Below, piece by piece: positions 19,168 through 27,285 of a stretch of 64,000 bases of DNA. The first letter of the stretch is position 1. Each line of letters begins with the position of its first letter. The DNA comes from Nocardioides sp. zg-1308 (GTDB taxonomy: Bacteria > Actinomycetota > Actinomycetes > Propionibacteriales > Nocardioidaceae). Where the stretch lies: the NCBI RefSeq assembly GCF_013155375.1, contig NZ_JABJQY010000002.1, positions 1,302,001-1,366,000 on the forward strand, read 5' to 3'. Made by a program: the position numbers and the translations under genes. A model generated the notes under the pieces. The model searched no databases, was not told where the DNA came from, and saw nothing but the letters and a program-made list of their open reading frames with translations.

Positions 19168-19649
19168 GCAGACGTCAGCCCGACGGCGTCGTCGAACAGC
19201 TCGCCGAAGCCGAGCTGGCGCGCGATCTCCGACAGCATCTCGTCGGGATAGAGCTCGACGTCGTCGAGCAGGGCGCCCAGGTCGACGGCGTGCAGGCCGA
19301 GGTCGTCGAGCAGCCCCAGGTCGCCGGCCGGCACCTCGACGTCGTCGTCCTCGGGGGGCGGGAGGCCGAGGAAGTCGATCACGGACTGGGCGAGCTCCCA
19401 CTCGTCGGCCGCGGTGACGTCGGACAGCAGCACGCGGGTCTTGGCGCCGTCGACGCGCACCAGCACGAAGAAGTCCTCGTCGACCGCGACCATCGCGACG
19501 GCGCCGTCCTCGCGCGCCACCTGTCGCAGCGCGTGGCTGAGCGACTCGACGGTCTCGTAGGCGGGGGAGGCGATGTCCTGCACCTCCCACACGCCCTCGT
19601 GGCGGAACGCGACCAGCGCGAAGTCCACCCCACCGGTCTGCTCGGACAT
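19164..19649 (-). CDS. tRNA adenosine deaminase-associated protein
   Basis: 161 residues, acidic. [18 protein letters not shown] at the start and the mixed middle ([18 protein letters not shown]) match the actinobacterial family named for its fixed position before tadA. The C-terminal half is rich in Asp/Leu ([18 protein letters not shown]). No catalytic motif is visible. It probably binds or tunes TadA, but that is inferred from context only. A GGAGG ribosome site precedes the ATG at 19649, and its stop overlaps the tadA start. Confidence 0.85.
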   Translation of the reverse strand: MSEQTGGVDFALVAFRHEGVWEVQDIASPAYETVESLSHALRQVAREDGAVAMVAVDEDFFVLVRVDGAKTRVLLSDVTAADEWELAQSVIDFLGLPPPEDDDVEVPAGDLGLLDDLGLHAVDLGALLDDVELYPDEMLSEIARQLGFGELFDDAVGLTSA

Positions 19650-19663
19650 GACCGACCTCCCCA

Positions 19664-19675
19664 GGACAGCTGTCC
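19664..19675. promoter_or_regulatory. 12-bp perfect palindrome upstream of the tadA operon
   Basis: GGACAGCTGTCC lies 15 bases upstream of the start of the tadA-associated gene, between it and the divergent upp. It could be a regulator site or a leader hairpin. No supporting second copy is seen in the window. Confidence 0.3.
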
Positions 19676-19772
19676 GTCCAATGTCGCAGAAACACCGAGG
19701 CGCGCCAACCCTCTTTCCTGCCGCCCTCCTGCGTCTCGTGGGCCGAGCGCGGTCACCACTAGGGTGAGGCCC

Positions 19773-20414
19773 ATGCGCCTGCACGTGGTGAACCACCCCC
19801 TCGTCTCCCACAAGCTCACCGTCCTCCGCGACGAGCACACCGACTCGCCGACGTTCCGGCGGCTGACCGACGAGCTGGTCACCCTCCTGGCCTACGAGGC
19901 CACCCGCGAGGTGCGGGTCGAGCCGGTCGACATCACCACGCCGGTCGGCCCGACGACGGGCGTACGCCTCGCCGCGCCCAAGCCGATGGTCGTGCCGATC
20001 CTCCGGGCCGGCCTCGGCATGCTCGACGGCATGATGCGCCTGCTGCCCACCGCGGAGGTCGGCTTCCTCGGCATGGTCCGCAACGAGGAGACGCTCGCCG
20101 CGTCGACGTACGCCGAGCGGCTGCCCGAGGACCTGTCCGGGCGCCAGTGCTACGTCCTCGACCCGATGCTCGCGACCGGCGGCACCCTCGCGGCCGCGAT
20201 CCAGTTCCTCACCCACCGCGGCGCCGACGACATCACCGCGATCTGCCTCCTGGCCGCGCCGGAGGGCGTGGAGAACCTCGAGGCGGGCCTGAAGGACCTC
20301 GACGTGCCCGTCACCGTCGTGACCGCGGCGCTCGACGAGATGCTCAACGACAAGGGCTACATCGTGCCCGGCCTCGGCGACGCCGGCGACCGGCTGTACG
20401 GCGTCGCGCACTGA
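19773..20414 (+). CDS. upp: Uracil phosphoribosyltransferase
   Basis: A 213-residue type I PRTase that makes UMP from uracil and PRPP in pyrimidine salvage. The PRPP loop is [16 protein letters not shown], the uracil-binding end is [14 protein letters not shown], and [13 protein letters not shown] is the family signature. The full family length is present. It is divergent from the tadA operon and is followed by two copies of a palindromic repeat, so it is probably monocistronic. Confidence 0.97.
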   Translation: MRLHVVNHPLVSHKLTVLRDEHTDSPTFRRLTDELVTLLAYEATREVRVEPVDITTPVGPTTGVRLAAPKPMVVPILRAGLGMLDGMMRLLPTAEVGFLGMVRNEETLAASTYAERLPEDLSGRQCYVLDPMLATGGTLAAAIQFLTHRGADDITAICLLAAPEGVENLEAGLKDLDVPVTVVTAALDEMLNDKGYIVPGLGDAGDRLYGVAH

Positions 20415-20436
20415 GGTTCGCCTCCGCCGCCGTCCG

Positions 20437-20488
20437 AGCGGTGAGTGAGGCAGGTTCTGCGCGCGGAGAAGGTGCGTCACGCACCGCT
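20437..20488. repeat. 52-bp palindromic interspersed repeat, copy A
   Basis: The left arm AGCGGTGAGTGAGGCAG and the right end CACGCACCGCT form an imperfect stem (13 of 16 paired positions match), with inner TTCT...AGAA. The first 17 bases are identical to copy C at 58293, and copy B lies 31 bases downstream. Confidence 0.75.
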
Positions 20489-20519
20489 GGTCGGCGTGTC
20501 CCGGCAGACACGCCGCAGC

Positions 20520-20571
20520 GGCGGTGAGTGAGGCAGGTCCTGCGCGGCGAAAAGGTGACTCACTCACCGCT
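20520..20571. repeat. 52-bp palindromic interspersed repeat, copy B
   Basis: Arms GCGGTGAGTGAG (20521-20532) and CTCACTCACCGC (20559-20570) are a perfect 12-bp inverted repeat. It has the same 52-base length and the same left arm as copies A and C. It lies in tandem with copy A between upp and lutC. Confidence 0.78.
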
Positions 20572-20615
20572 CGAGCGGCGAGCGAGCGCCGGGCGGGCGG
20601 GCGGGCGGGGAGGCC

Positions 20616-21200
20616 TCAGCCCACCAGCACCACGTGGAGCGTCCGGGGGCCGTGGACACCCTCCACCCGGTCGAGCTCGATGTCGCTGGTGGCGGACGGG
20701 CCGCTGATCCAGGTGAGCGGGCGGGCGGGGTCGAGGACAGCGATCGCATCCGGCACGTCGGCCACGACCTGGTCGGCGGCCACGATGCAGACGTGCAGGT
20801 CGGGCACCAGGCTGATCGCCCGGCGGCCCTGGTCGGGAGCGTGGTCGAGGACGATCGTGCCGGTCTCCGCGATGCCCACGCGGGCGCGGGTGACGACGGC
20901 GTCGACGCGGTCGAGCTCGGCGGAGGTCAGGCCGTCGTCGACGACGGCGCCGGGGACGTCGAGGCCGAGCGCGGGAGGTACGACGCTGCTGGCGCCACCG
21001 AGGACGCCGGCGACGACGCCGGCCAGCTCGTCGGCGGTGCACCGGGTGACCACCGCGCGGTAGTCCTCGACGCGCTCGACGAAGAGCGCCGCGAGGTCGC
21101 CGCGGTCGGGGACGCGCGGCGCGGCGGGCACGGACACGGCGGGCGACACGTCGGCCAGGGCCGCGCGCACGCGGCCGAGGATCTCGTCGCGGGCGCTCAC
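20616..21200 (-). CDS. lutC: LutC, L-lactate utilization protein (LUD domain)
   Basis: A 194-residue LUD-domain protein. VTRARVGIAETGTIVLDH and the closing SGPSATSDIELDRVEGVHGP are the conserved blocks of the LutC/YkgG family. It belongs to the LutABC complex, which oxidises L-lactate to pyruvate without the flavin Lld enzymes. The GTG start at 21200 overlaps the lutB stop (GTGA). It is the last gene of a long minus-strand transcript that begins with rhamnose uptake, so its likely substrate supply is L-lactate made from L-lactaldehyde. Confidence 0.93.
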   Translation of the reverse strand: MSARDEILGRVRAALADVSPAVSVPAAPRVPDRGDLAALFVERVEDYRAVVTRCTADELAGVVAGVLGGASSVVPPALGLDVPGAVVDDGLTSAELDRVDAVVTRARVGIAETGTIVLDHAPDQGRRAISLVPDLHVCIVAADQVVADVPDAIAVLDPARPLTWISGPSATSDIELDRVEGVHGPRTLHVVLVG

Positions 21201-22687
21201 GAGCCGCCCCCGTCCCGGCCGCCGTCGGTGCGGTCCCACCACTCGCGGAACGACTCCTCGGGAGGGGCCGGCAGGTCGCGCGCGCCGGTCCAGTCCGCAG
21301 CCGGGCCGGGGAGGCGCCCGGCTGCGGGACGGCCGCCGGGCAGCGACGTGCGCGAGAAGCGGCCGATCACGCGGCCCGCCAGACCCGACGCGCGCTCCGC
21401 CCACCGCAGGCGGCGGGAGTCGGAGAAGGTCCAGGACGCTGCCCTCATCGCCACCGCCTCGGCCTTCGGCACCCGGTCGCCGCGGTGCGAGTCGACCACC
21501 GCCGCGCGCTGGTCCACCAGCACCGAGGGGATGTCGATGCGCACCGGGCACACCTCGAAGCAGGCGCCGCAGAGCGAGGAGGCGTAGGGCAGCGACGCGG
21601 TCTGCTCGTCGGACACCCCGCGCAGCAGCGGGTTGAGGATGGCGCCGATCGGGCCGGGGTAGACCGAGCCGTAGGCGTGGCCGCCGACGCGCTCGTAGAC
21701 CGGGCACACGTTGAGGCAGGCCGAGCAGCGGATGCAGCGCAGCGCCTGGCGGCCGACGTCGTCGGCGAGCGCACGGGTGCGGCCGTTGTCGAGCAGCACC
21801 ACGTGCACCTCCTGCGGCCCGTCGCCGGGCGTCACGCCCGACCACGTGGACGTGTAGGGGTTCATCCGCTCGCCGGTCGACGACCGGGGCAGCAGGCGCA
21901 GCATCGGGTCGAGGTCGGACCAGGTCGCGACGACCTTCTCGATCCCGACGACGCTGACGAGCACGTCGGGCAGGGTGAGGCACATCCGGCCGTTGCCCTC
22001 CGACTCCACCACGACGAGCGTGCCGGTGTCGGCGACGGCGAAGTTGGCGCCGCTGACCGCCACCCGCGCGCGCAGGAACTTCTCGCGCAGGTGCTCGCGC
22101 GCCGCGCCGGCCAGGACGGCCGGCTCGTCGGTGAGGCCGTCGGGGGCCGCGCGGCCGACGTCGGCCATGCGGCGCATGAAGATCTCCCGGATCTCGGCGC
22201 GGTTGCGGTGGATCGCGGGCACGAGGATGTGGGACGGCAGGTCCTCGCCGAGCTGGACGATGAGCTCGGCGAGGTCGGTCTCCCAGGCGGCGATGCCCTC
22301 GGCCTCGAGCGCCTCGTTGAGGCCGATCTCCTGTGTGGCCATCGACTTGACCTTGACCACCTCGTCGGCGCCGTGGCTGCGGGCGACGGACGCGACGATC
22401 GCGCACGCCTCCTCGGCGTCGCGGGCCCAGTGGACGGTCGCGCCGGCGCGGACGAGGGAGGCCTCGAGCGTCTCGAGGTGGGTGGCGAGGTCGCGCAGGG
22501 CGGCCTCCTTGACCCCGGCGCCGCTGAGCCTCAGGTCCTCCCAGTCCTCCACCTCGGCGACGACGCGGGCGCGCTTGTCGCGGATCGTGTGGGTGGCGTG
22601 GGCCAGGTTACGGCGCAGCTGCGTGTCGCCCAGCGCCTCGCGCGCGGCGGTCGGGAACGCCGGCATGCCGACGAAGGTGCCGCTCAC
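21197..22687 (-). CDS. lutB: LutB, iron-sulfur subunit of the L-lactate oxidation complex
   Basis: 496 residues. The N-terminal LUD domain (about 60-300) includes HGADEVVKVKSMATQEIGL and ANFAVADTGTLVVVESEGN. A ferredoxin-like part follows, with two 4Fe-4S motifs, CIRCSACLNVCP and CGACFEVCP. Then comes a C-terminal tail with WTFSDSRRLRWAERASG. This order is diagnostic for LutB. GTG starts and GTGA overlaps on both sides couple it tightly to lutA and lutC, which suggests equal subunit amounts. Confidence 0.96.
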   Translation of the reverse strand: MSGTFVGMPAFPTAAREALGDTQLRRNLAHATHTIRDKRARVVAEVEDWEDLRLSGAGVKEAALRDLATHLETLEASLVRAGATVHWARDAEEACAIVASVARSHGADEVVKVKSMATQEIGLNEALEAEGIAAWETDLAELIVQLGEDLPSHILVPAIHRNRAEIREIFMRRMADVGRAAPDGLTDEPAVLAGAAREHLREKFLRARVAVSGANFAVADTGTLVVVESEGNGRMCLTLPDVLVSVVGIEKVVATWSDLDPMLRLLPRSSTGERMNPYTSTWSGVTPGDGPQEVHVVLLDNGRTRALADDVGRQALRCIRCSACLNVCPVYERVGGHAYGSVYPGPIGAILNPLLRGVSDEQTASLPYASSLCGACFEVCPVRIDIPSVLVDQRAAVVDSHRGDRVPKAEAVAMRAASWTFSDSRRLRWAERASGLAGRVIGRFSRTSLPGGRPAAGRLPGPAADWTGARDLPAPPEESFREWWDRTDGGRDGGGS

Positions 22688-23469
22688 GGCAGGTCCTCCA
22701 CCCGGGCGCCGACGACCGGGCCGGGCGCCTTGCTCTCGGAGTCCTCGGTGGCGGCGAGCACCTCGGCGAGGTGCATGACGCGTACGCCGGCCCGCTGGCG
22801 CGACAGCATGCCGCCGATGTGCATGAGGCAGGAGTTGTCGCCGGCGACGAGGACCTCGGCGCCGGTGTCCTGGACGTGGCGCGCCTTGTCGCCGCCCATC
22901 GCCACCGACGTGTCCGCGTTCTTGAGGGCGAAGGTGCCGCCGAAGCCGCAGCACTCGGTGGCGTTCGGCAGCTCGACGAGGTCGATGCCGCGCACGTTCT
23001 CGAGCAGCCGGAGCGGCCGGTCGCCGACGCCGAGCATCCGCAGGCTGTGGCACGTCGGGTGGTAGGTCACCCGGTGCGGGAAGTAGGCGCCGACGTCGGT
23101 CACCCCGAGCACGTCGACGAGGAGCTCCGAGAGCTCGTAGGTGCGCGGGGCGGTCTCCGCGACCGCCGCGGCGAGGCGCGGGTCGCCGGACCGGTCGGCG
23201 ACGATCGAGTGCTGGTGCCGGGCCGACCCGGCGCACGAGCCCGACGGCGTGACGATGGCGTCGTAGCCGGCGAACGCGTCGACGAACGCGCGCACCACCG
23301 GGACCGCCTCGTCGAGGTAGCCGGTGTTGACCATCGGCTGGCCGCAGCACGTCTGCGCGGACGGGAAGTCGACGTCCACGCCGAGACGGCGCAGCAGCCG
23401 GACGACGGCCTTCCCGGTGTCGGGGAACATGGCGTCGTTGACGCAGGTGACTTGGAGGGCAACCCTCAC
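22684..23469 (-). CDS. lutA: LutA, cysteine-rich (CCG) subunit of the L-lactate oxidation complex
   Basis: About 261 residues with two CCG domains: CCGQPMVNTGYLDEAVPV and ECCGFGGTFALKNADTS, plus GSCAG and HPTCHSL. These cysteines bind the Fe-S cluster of GlpC/HdrB-like proteins. I place the start at the GTG of VRVALQVTCVND (23469). This matches the MxVxLxVTC opening of known LutA proteins and gives the GGAAGG ribosome site a 9-base spacing; the ATG three codons upstream touches that site. It lies 65 bases after the small regulator, with a G-rich repeat between. Confidence 0.94.
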   Translation of the reverse strand: MRVALQVTCVNDAMFPDTGKAVVRLLRRLGVDVDFPSAQTCCGQPMVNTGYLDEAVPVVRAFVDAFAGYDAIVTPSGSCAGSARHQHSIVADRSGDPRLAAAVAETAPRTYELSELLVDVLGVTDVGAYFPHRVTYHPTCHSLRMLGVGDRPLRLLENVRGIDLVELPNATECCGFGGTFALKNADTSVAMGGDKARHVQDTGAEVLVAGDNSCLMHIGGMLSRQRAGVRVMHLAEVLAATEDSESKAPGPVVGARVEDLP

Positions 23470-23497
23470 GGTCGGCATCCTTCCACGGGCAGCAGGG

Positions 23498-23532
23498 GCG
23501 GGTCGGGTGGGTCGGGTGGGTCGGGGGGTGGT
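23498..23532 (+). repeat. G-rich direct repeat (GGGTCGGGT units)
   Basis: Three to four units of GGGTCGGGT in the short gap between lutA and the small regulator gene. The runs of three or more G could form a G-quadruplex on the plus strand, which is the template for this operon; the mRNA would be C-rich. Position variation or a polymerase pause is possible. Confidence 0.35.
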
Positions 23533-23534
23533 GA

Positions 23535-23744
23535 TCAGATGAGGCGGCGGCGCACGGCCCAGACGATCGCCTCGACGGGGGTGTCGACGCCGACGGTGGC
23601 GCAGACGGCGCGGGCCTTGCGGCGCACGGTCCGCTCCGACACCTCGAGGCGGCGGGCGACGGCCTCCACGGTCTGGCCCTCGGCCATCAGGCGCAGCACG
23701 GCGAGCTCGTCCTCGGACAGCACGGGCTCGTCGGTCGCGTTCAC
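23535..23744 (-). CDS. Stand-alone LuxR-type HTH DNA-binding protein
   Basis: Only 69 residues, made entirely of a LuxR/GerE helix-turn-helix domain: LSEDELAVLRLMAEGQTVEA, then VARRLEVSERTVRRKARAV (recognition helix) and the closing helix TPVEAIVWAVRRRL. There is no receiver or ligand domain. The GTG at 23744 overlaps the rhamnulokinase stop as GTGA, so it is made only when the operon is on. It could fine-tune the downstream lut genes or act with a separate sensor. Its target is unknown. Confidence 0.8.
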   Translation of the reverse strand: MNATDEPVLSEDELAVLRLMAEGQTVEAVARRLEVSERTVRRKARAVCATVGVDTPVEAIVWAVRRRLI

Positions 23745-25189
23745 GGCACGCTCACCTCGCGCGGCTCGTGCCGGCGGAGGTCCTGGGTGCGGGCGACGAG
23801 CGCCCGCAGGTCGTCGAGGCCGCCGCTGATCGCGCCCGCGGCACGGCCCTGCACGAGCACGTTGCCCAGGGCGGTCGCCTCGACGGGCCCTGCCACGACC
23901 GGGAGGCCGGTCCGGTCGGCGAGGGCCTGGCACAGCAGCGCGTTCTGGCTGCCGCCGCCCACCACGTGCACCTGCCGGACCGTGCGTCCCGTCAGCGAGG
24001 CCGCGGTCGCCAGCGCGTCGGCGTACGCCACGGCGAGGCTCTCGACCACCGAGCGCACCAGGCTCGCGGCGTCGACCGGTGGGGCGACGTCGTGCTCGGC
24101 GCACCACGCGGCGATGCGCGCGGGCATGTCGCCGGGCGGGACGAACCGCGGGTCCTGGACGTCGAAGAGCGGGACCTCGCCCGTGACGTCCGCCGCGGCG
24201 GCCAGCAGCGCGCCGAGGTCGTCGCGGCGCCAGGTGCGCAGGGTCTCGCTGAGCAGCCACGTGCCCATCACGTTGGTGAGGAACCGGATGGTGCCGTCCA
24301 CGCCGCCCTCGTGGGTGAAGTTGGCGGCGCGCGCCTCCTCGGTGAGGACCGGCTCGGTCAGCTCGAGGCCGACCAGGCCCCAGGTGCCGAGGGAGACGTA
24401 CGCCGCCTCGTCGCCCGCCATCGGCACGCCGACGACGGCCGAGGCGGTGTCGTGCGAGCCGACGGCCACGACCGGCAGGCCGGGCGCGCCGACCGCCTCG
24501 CCCACCTGGGGCAGGAGGGTGCCGATCGTCGTGCCGGGCTCGACCAGGTCGGCGAGGAGCGAGCGAGAGATCCCCAGGCGGGAGAGCACGTCGTCGTCCC
24601 ACGCGCCGGTGCGGAGGTCGAGCAGCCCGGTGGTGGAGGCGTTGGTCCGCTCGGCGACCTCGACCCCGGTCAGCCAGTGGGCCAGGAGGTCGGGCACTAG
24701 CAGCAGCCGGTCGGCGCCGGGGTGCGCGTGGTCGGCGGCGAGCTGGTAGACGGTGTTGAAGGGCAGGAACTGCAGGCCGTTGCGGGCGTAGAGCTCTTCG
24801 GGGGGCACCACGGCGTGCACGAGGCCGGGACCGACGGCTCCGCGCTCCTCGTCGCGGTAGTGGAACGGCTCGTCGAGCAGGCGCCCGTCCCGGAGCAGGC
24901 CGTAGTCCACCGCCCACGAGTCGATGCCGACGCTCGCGAGCGCCGACGGCGCCGCCGCCGCGGCGGAGCGGAGGCCGTCGAGCGCGTGGCGGTGCAGCGC
25001 CGAGACGTCCCAGTGCAGGCCGTCGTCGCGGCGCACCGGGCCGTTGGCGAAGCGCGCGGCCGCCGTGAGGCGCAGGCGGTCGGCGCCCACCTCGCCGAGC
25101 ATCACCCGGCCGCTCGACGCCCCCAGGTCGATCGCGGCGACGGACACCGGGGAGTGCCCCCGGAGCCGCTGCGCTCCCACCTCGCCCAC
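23741..25189 (-). CDS. rhaB: Rhamnulokinase
   Basis: A 482-residue FGGY-family sugar kinase. The phosphate-1 motif AAIDLGASSGRVMLGEV and SVGIDSWAVDYGLL are at the N-terminus. GSHDTASAVVGVP and VSLGTWGLVGLE form the hinge, and VVGGGSQNALLCQALAD the adenosine site. The SSGRV after DLGA is characteristic of rhamnulokinase. It phosphorylates L-rhamnulose at O1. The GTG start at 25189 has GGGAGGA upstream; an internal GTG at 25147 is possible. It lies between the aldolase/dehydrogenase and the small regulator. Confidence 0.93.
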   Translation of the reverse strand: MGEVGAQRLRGHSPVSVAAIDLGASSGRVMLGEVGADRLRLTAAARFANGPVRRDDGLHWDVSALHRHALDGLRSAAAAAPSALASVGIDSWAVDYGLLRDGRLLDEPFHYRDEERGAVGPGLVHAVVPPEELYARNGLQFLPFNTVYQLAADHAHPGADRLLLVPDLLAHWLTGVEVAERTNASTTGLLDLRTGAWDDDVLSRLGISRSLLADLVEPGTTIGTLLPQVGEAVGAPGLPVVAVGSHDTASAVVGVPMAGDEAAYVSLGTWGLVGLELTEPVLTEEARAANFTHEGGVDGTIRFLTNVMGTWLLSETLRTWRRDDLGALLAAAADVTGEVPLFDVQDPRFVPPGDMPARIAAWCAEHDVAPPVDAASLVRSVVESLAVAYADALATAASLTGRTVRQVHVVGGGSQNALLCQALADRTGLPVVAGPVEATALGNVLVQGRAAGAISGGLDDLRALVARTQDLRRHEPREVSVP

Positions 25190-25210
25190 CGACGTGTCCT
25201 CCCGTCCCGG

Positions 25211-27253
25211 TCAGCGGAGGAACGCCGCGGCGACGCCGGCGTCGACGGGGACGTGCAGGCCGGTGGTGTGGCTGAGCTCGTCCGAGCAGAGCACGTAGAC
25301 GGCGTTGGCGATGTTCTCCGGCAGCACCTCGCGCTTGAGCAGCGTGCGCTGGGCGTAGAACTTGCCGAGGTCCTTCTCCTCCACCCCGTAGACGGCGGCG
25401 CGCGAGGCGCCCCACCCGCCGGCGAAGATCCCCGAGCCCTGGACGACGCCGTCCGGGTTGACGCCGTTGACCTTGATGCCGTGCTCGCCGAGCTCGGCCG
25501 CGAGCAGCCGCACCTGGTGGGCCTGGTCGGCCTTGGCGGCGCCATATGCCACGTTGTTGGGTCCGGCGAAGATCGAGTTCTTCGAAGAGATGTAGACGAT
25601 GTCGCCGCCCATGCCCTGCTCGATCATGGCCTTGGCGGCGGCGCGCGAGACCAGGAACGAGCCCTTCGCCATCACGTCGTGCTGGAGGTCCCAGTCCTGC
25701 TCGGTCGTCTCCAGCAGCGAGCGCGACAGCGAGAGGCCGGCGTTGTTGACCACGAGGTCGACGCCGCCGAAGGCCAGCACGGTCGCGTCGAGCGCGGCCT
25801 GCACGGCCGGGGCGTCCGACACGTCGACCTGCACGCCGACGGCGACGTCACCCGAGCCGATCTCCGCGGCGGCGGCCGCTGCCTTCTCCAGCGACAGGTC
25901 GGCGATGACGACGCACGCGCCCTCGCCCGCCAGCTTCTTCGCGGTGGCCAGGCCGATGCCCGACGCCGCGCCGGTGACCAGCGCGACCCGCGTGGCGAGC
26001 GGCTTGGGCTTCGGCATCCGCTGGAGCTTGGCCTCCTCGAGCGCCCAGTACTCGATCCGGAACTTCTCCGACTCGTCGATGGGGGCGTACGTCGAGATGC
26101 CCTCGGCGCCGCGCATGACGTTGATCGCGTTGACGTAGAACTCACCGGCGACGCGGGCGGTCTGCTTGTCCTTGCCGTAGCTGAACATCCCGACGCCCGG
26201 GACCAGCACGACGAGCGGGTCCTTGCCGCGGATCGCCGGGCTCTCGGGGGTCGCGTGGCGGTCGTAGTAGCCCTGGTAGTCCTCGCGGTAGGAGACCGCG
26301 AGCTCCTGCAGGCGGGCGATGCTGTCCTCGACCGAGGCCGACGCAGGCAGGTCGAGGACGAGCGGCTTCACCTTCGTGCGGAGGAAGTGGTCCGGGCACG
26401 ACGTGCCGAGCTCGCCGAGGCGGGGGTGCTCGGCGTGGGCGAGGAAGTCCAGGACGACGTCGGAGTCGGTGAAGTGGCCGACCATGGGGCGGTCGGCCGA
26501 GGCGATGCCGCGGATCGTGGGCGCGAGGGCTGCGGCCCTGGCGCGGCGCTCGTCCTCCGGCAGGGCGGCGTACCCCTCGAGCGCGGGGCCGAACGGCTCC
26601 GCCTTCGAGTGCTCGGCGATGTAGGTGGAGGCGACGTCGATGATCCAGAGGCTGTTGGCCTCGGCCTCCTCGGAGGTGTCGCCCCAGGCGGTGATGCCGT
26701 GCCCGCCGAGGATGCACCCGCGCGCCTGCGGGTTCTTCTCCTTGATCTCGGCGATGTCGAGCCCGAGCTGGAAGCCGGGCCGGCGCCACGGCACCCAGAC
26801 GACCTCGTCGCCGAAGATCGTGCGGGTGAGCTCCTCGCCGTCGGCGGCCGTGGCGATCGCGATGCCGGAGTCGGGGTGCAGGTGGTCGACGTGCGCGGCG
26901 TCGACGAGGCCGTGCATCGCGGTGTCGATCGACGGTGCGGCACCGCCCTTGCCGTGCAGGCAGTAGTCGAAGGCCGCGACCATGTCGTCCTCGCGGTCCA
27001 CGCCGGGGTAGACGTCGACGAGGGCGCGCATCCGGTCCAGCCGCAGGACCGCGAGGCCCGACGCGGCCAGGGTGCCGAGGTCGCCGCCGGAGCCCTTGAC
27101 CCAGAGCAGCTCGACGTCCTCGCCGGTGACCGGGTCGGTCTCGGTGCCCTTGGCCGAGGTGTTGCCGCCGGCGTAGTTGGTGTTGCGGGGGTCGGCGCCC
27201 AGCCGGTTCGAGCGCTCGACGAGCTCGGCGACGGTGGGGTTGGTGTCAGTCAC
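25211..27253 (-). CDS. rhaEW: Bifunctional rhamnulose-1-phosphate aldolase / L-lactaldehyde dehydrogenase
   Basis: 680 residues. The N-terminal class II aldolase domain (about 1-400) includes GGNTSAKG, DHLHPDSGIA (zinc His pair) and LGGHGITAWGD. The C-terminal SDR domain (about 425-680) includes ALVTGAASGIGLATAKKL (NAD loop), NNAGLS and YGAAKADQ (catalytic Tyr and Lys). This is the RhaEW fusion, which splits rhamnulose-1-P into DHAP and L-lactaldehyde and then acts on the aldehyde. Oxidation to L-lactate would feed lutABC on the same transcript. GTG start, ribosome site GAAGGAA. Confidence 0.93.
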   Translation of the reverse strand: MTDTNPTVAELVERSNRLGADPRNTNYAGGNTSAKGTETDPVTGEDVELLWVKGSGGDLGTLAASGLAVLRLDRMRALVDVYPGVDREDDMVAAFDYCLHGKGGAAPSIDTAMHGLVDAAHVDHLHPDSGIAIATAADGEELTRTIFGDEVVWVPWRRPGFQLGLDIAEIKEKNPQARGCILGGHGITAWGDTSEEAEANSLWIIDVASTYIAEHSKAEPFGPALEGYAALPEDERRARAAALAPTIRGIASADRPMVGHFTDSDVVLDFLAHAEHPRLGELGTSCPDHFLRTKVKPLVLDLPASASVEDSIARLQELAVSYREDYQGYYDRHATPESPAIRGKDPLVVLVPGVGMFSYGKDKQTARVAGEFYVNAINVMRGAEGISTYAPIDESEKFRIEYWALEEAKLQRMPKPKPLATRVALVTGAASGIGLATAKKLAGEGACVVIADLSLEKAAAAAAEIGSGDVAVGVQVDVSDAPAVQAALDATVLAFGGVDLVVNNAGLSLSRSLLETTEQDWDLQHDVMAKGSFLVSRAAAKAMIEQGMGGDIVYISSKNSIFAGPNNVAYGAAKADQAHQVRLLAAELGEHGIKVNGVNPDGVVQGSGIFAGGWGASRAAVYGVEEKDLGKFYAQRTLLKREVLPENIANAVYVLCSDELSHTTGLHVPVDAGVAAAFLR

Positions 27254-27285
27254 GGTCGTGTTCCTTCGACATTCGTAGGGGGGTG

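Noticed and set aside
20437..20571. CRISPR-like array from repeated 52-bp units
   Set aside because: The units are palindromic and only two are in tandem, with a third 38 kb away; no regular spacers and no cas genes.
23498..23532. Functional G-quadruplex regulating lutA
   Set aside because: G-runs are present, but the G-rich strand is the template and such runs are common by chance at this GC content; kept only as a repeat.
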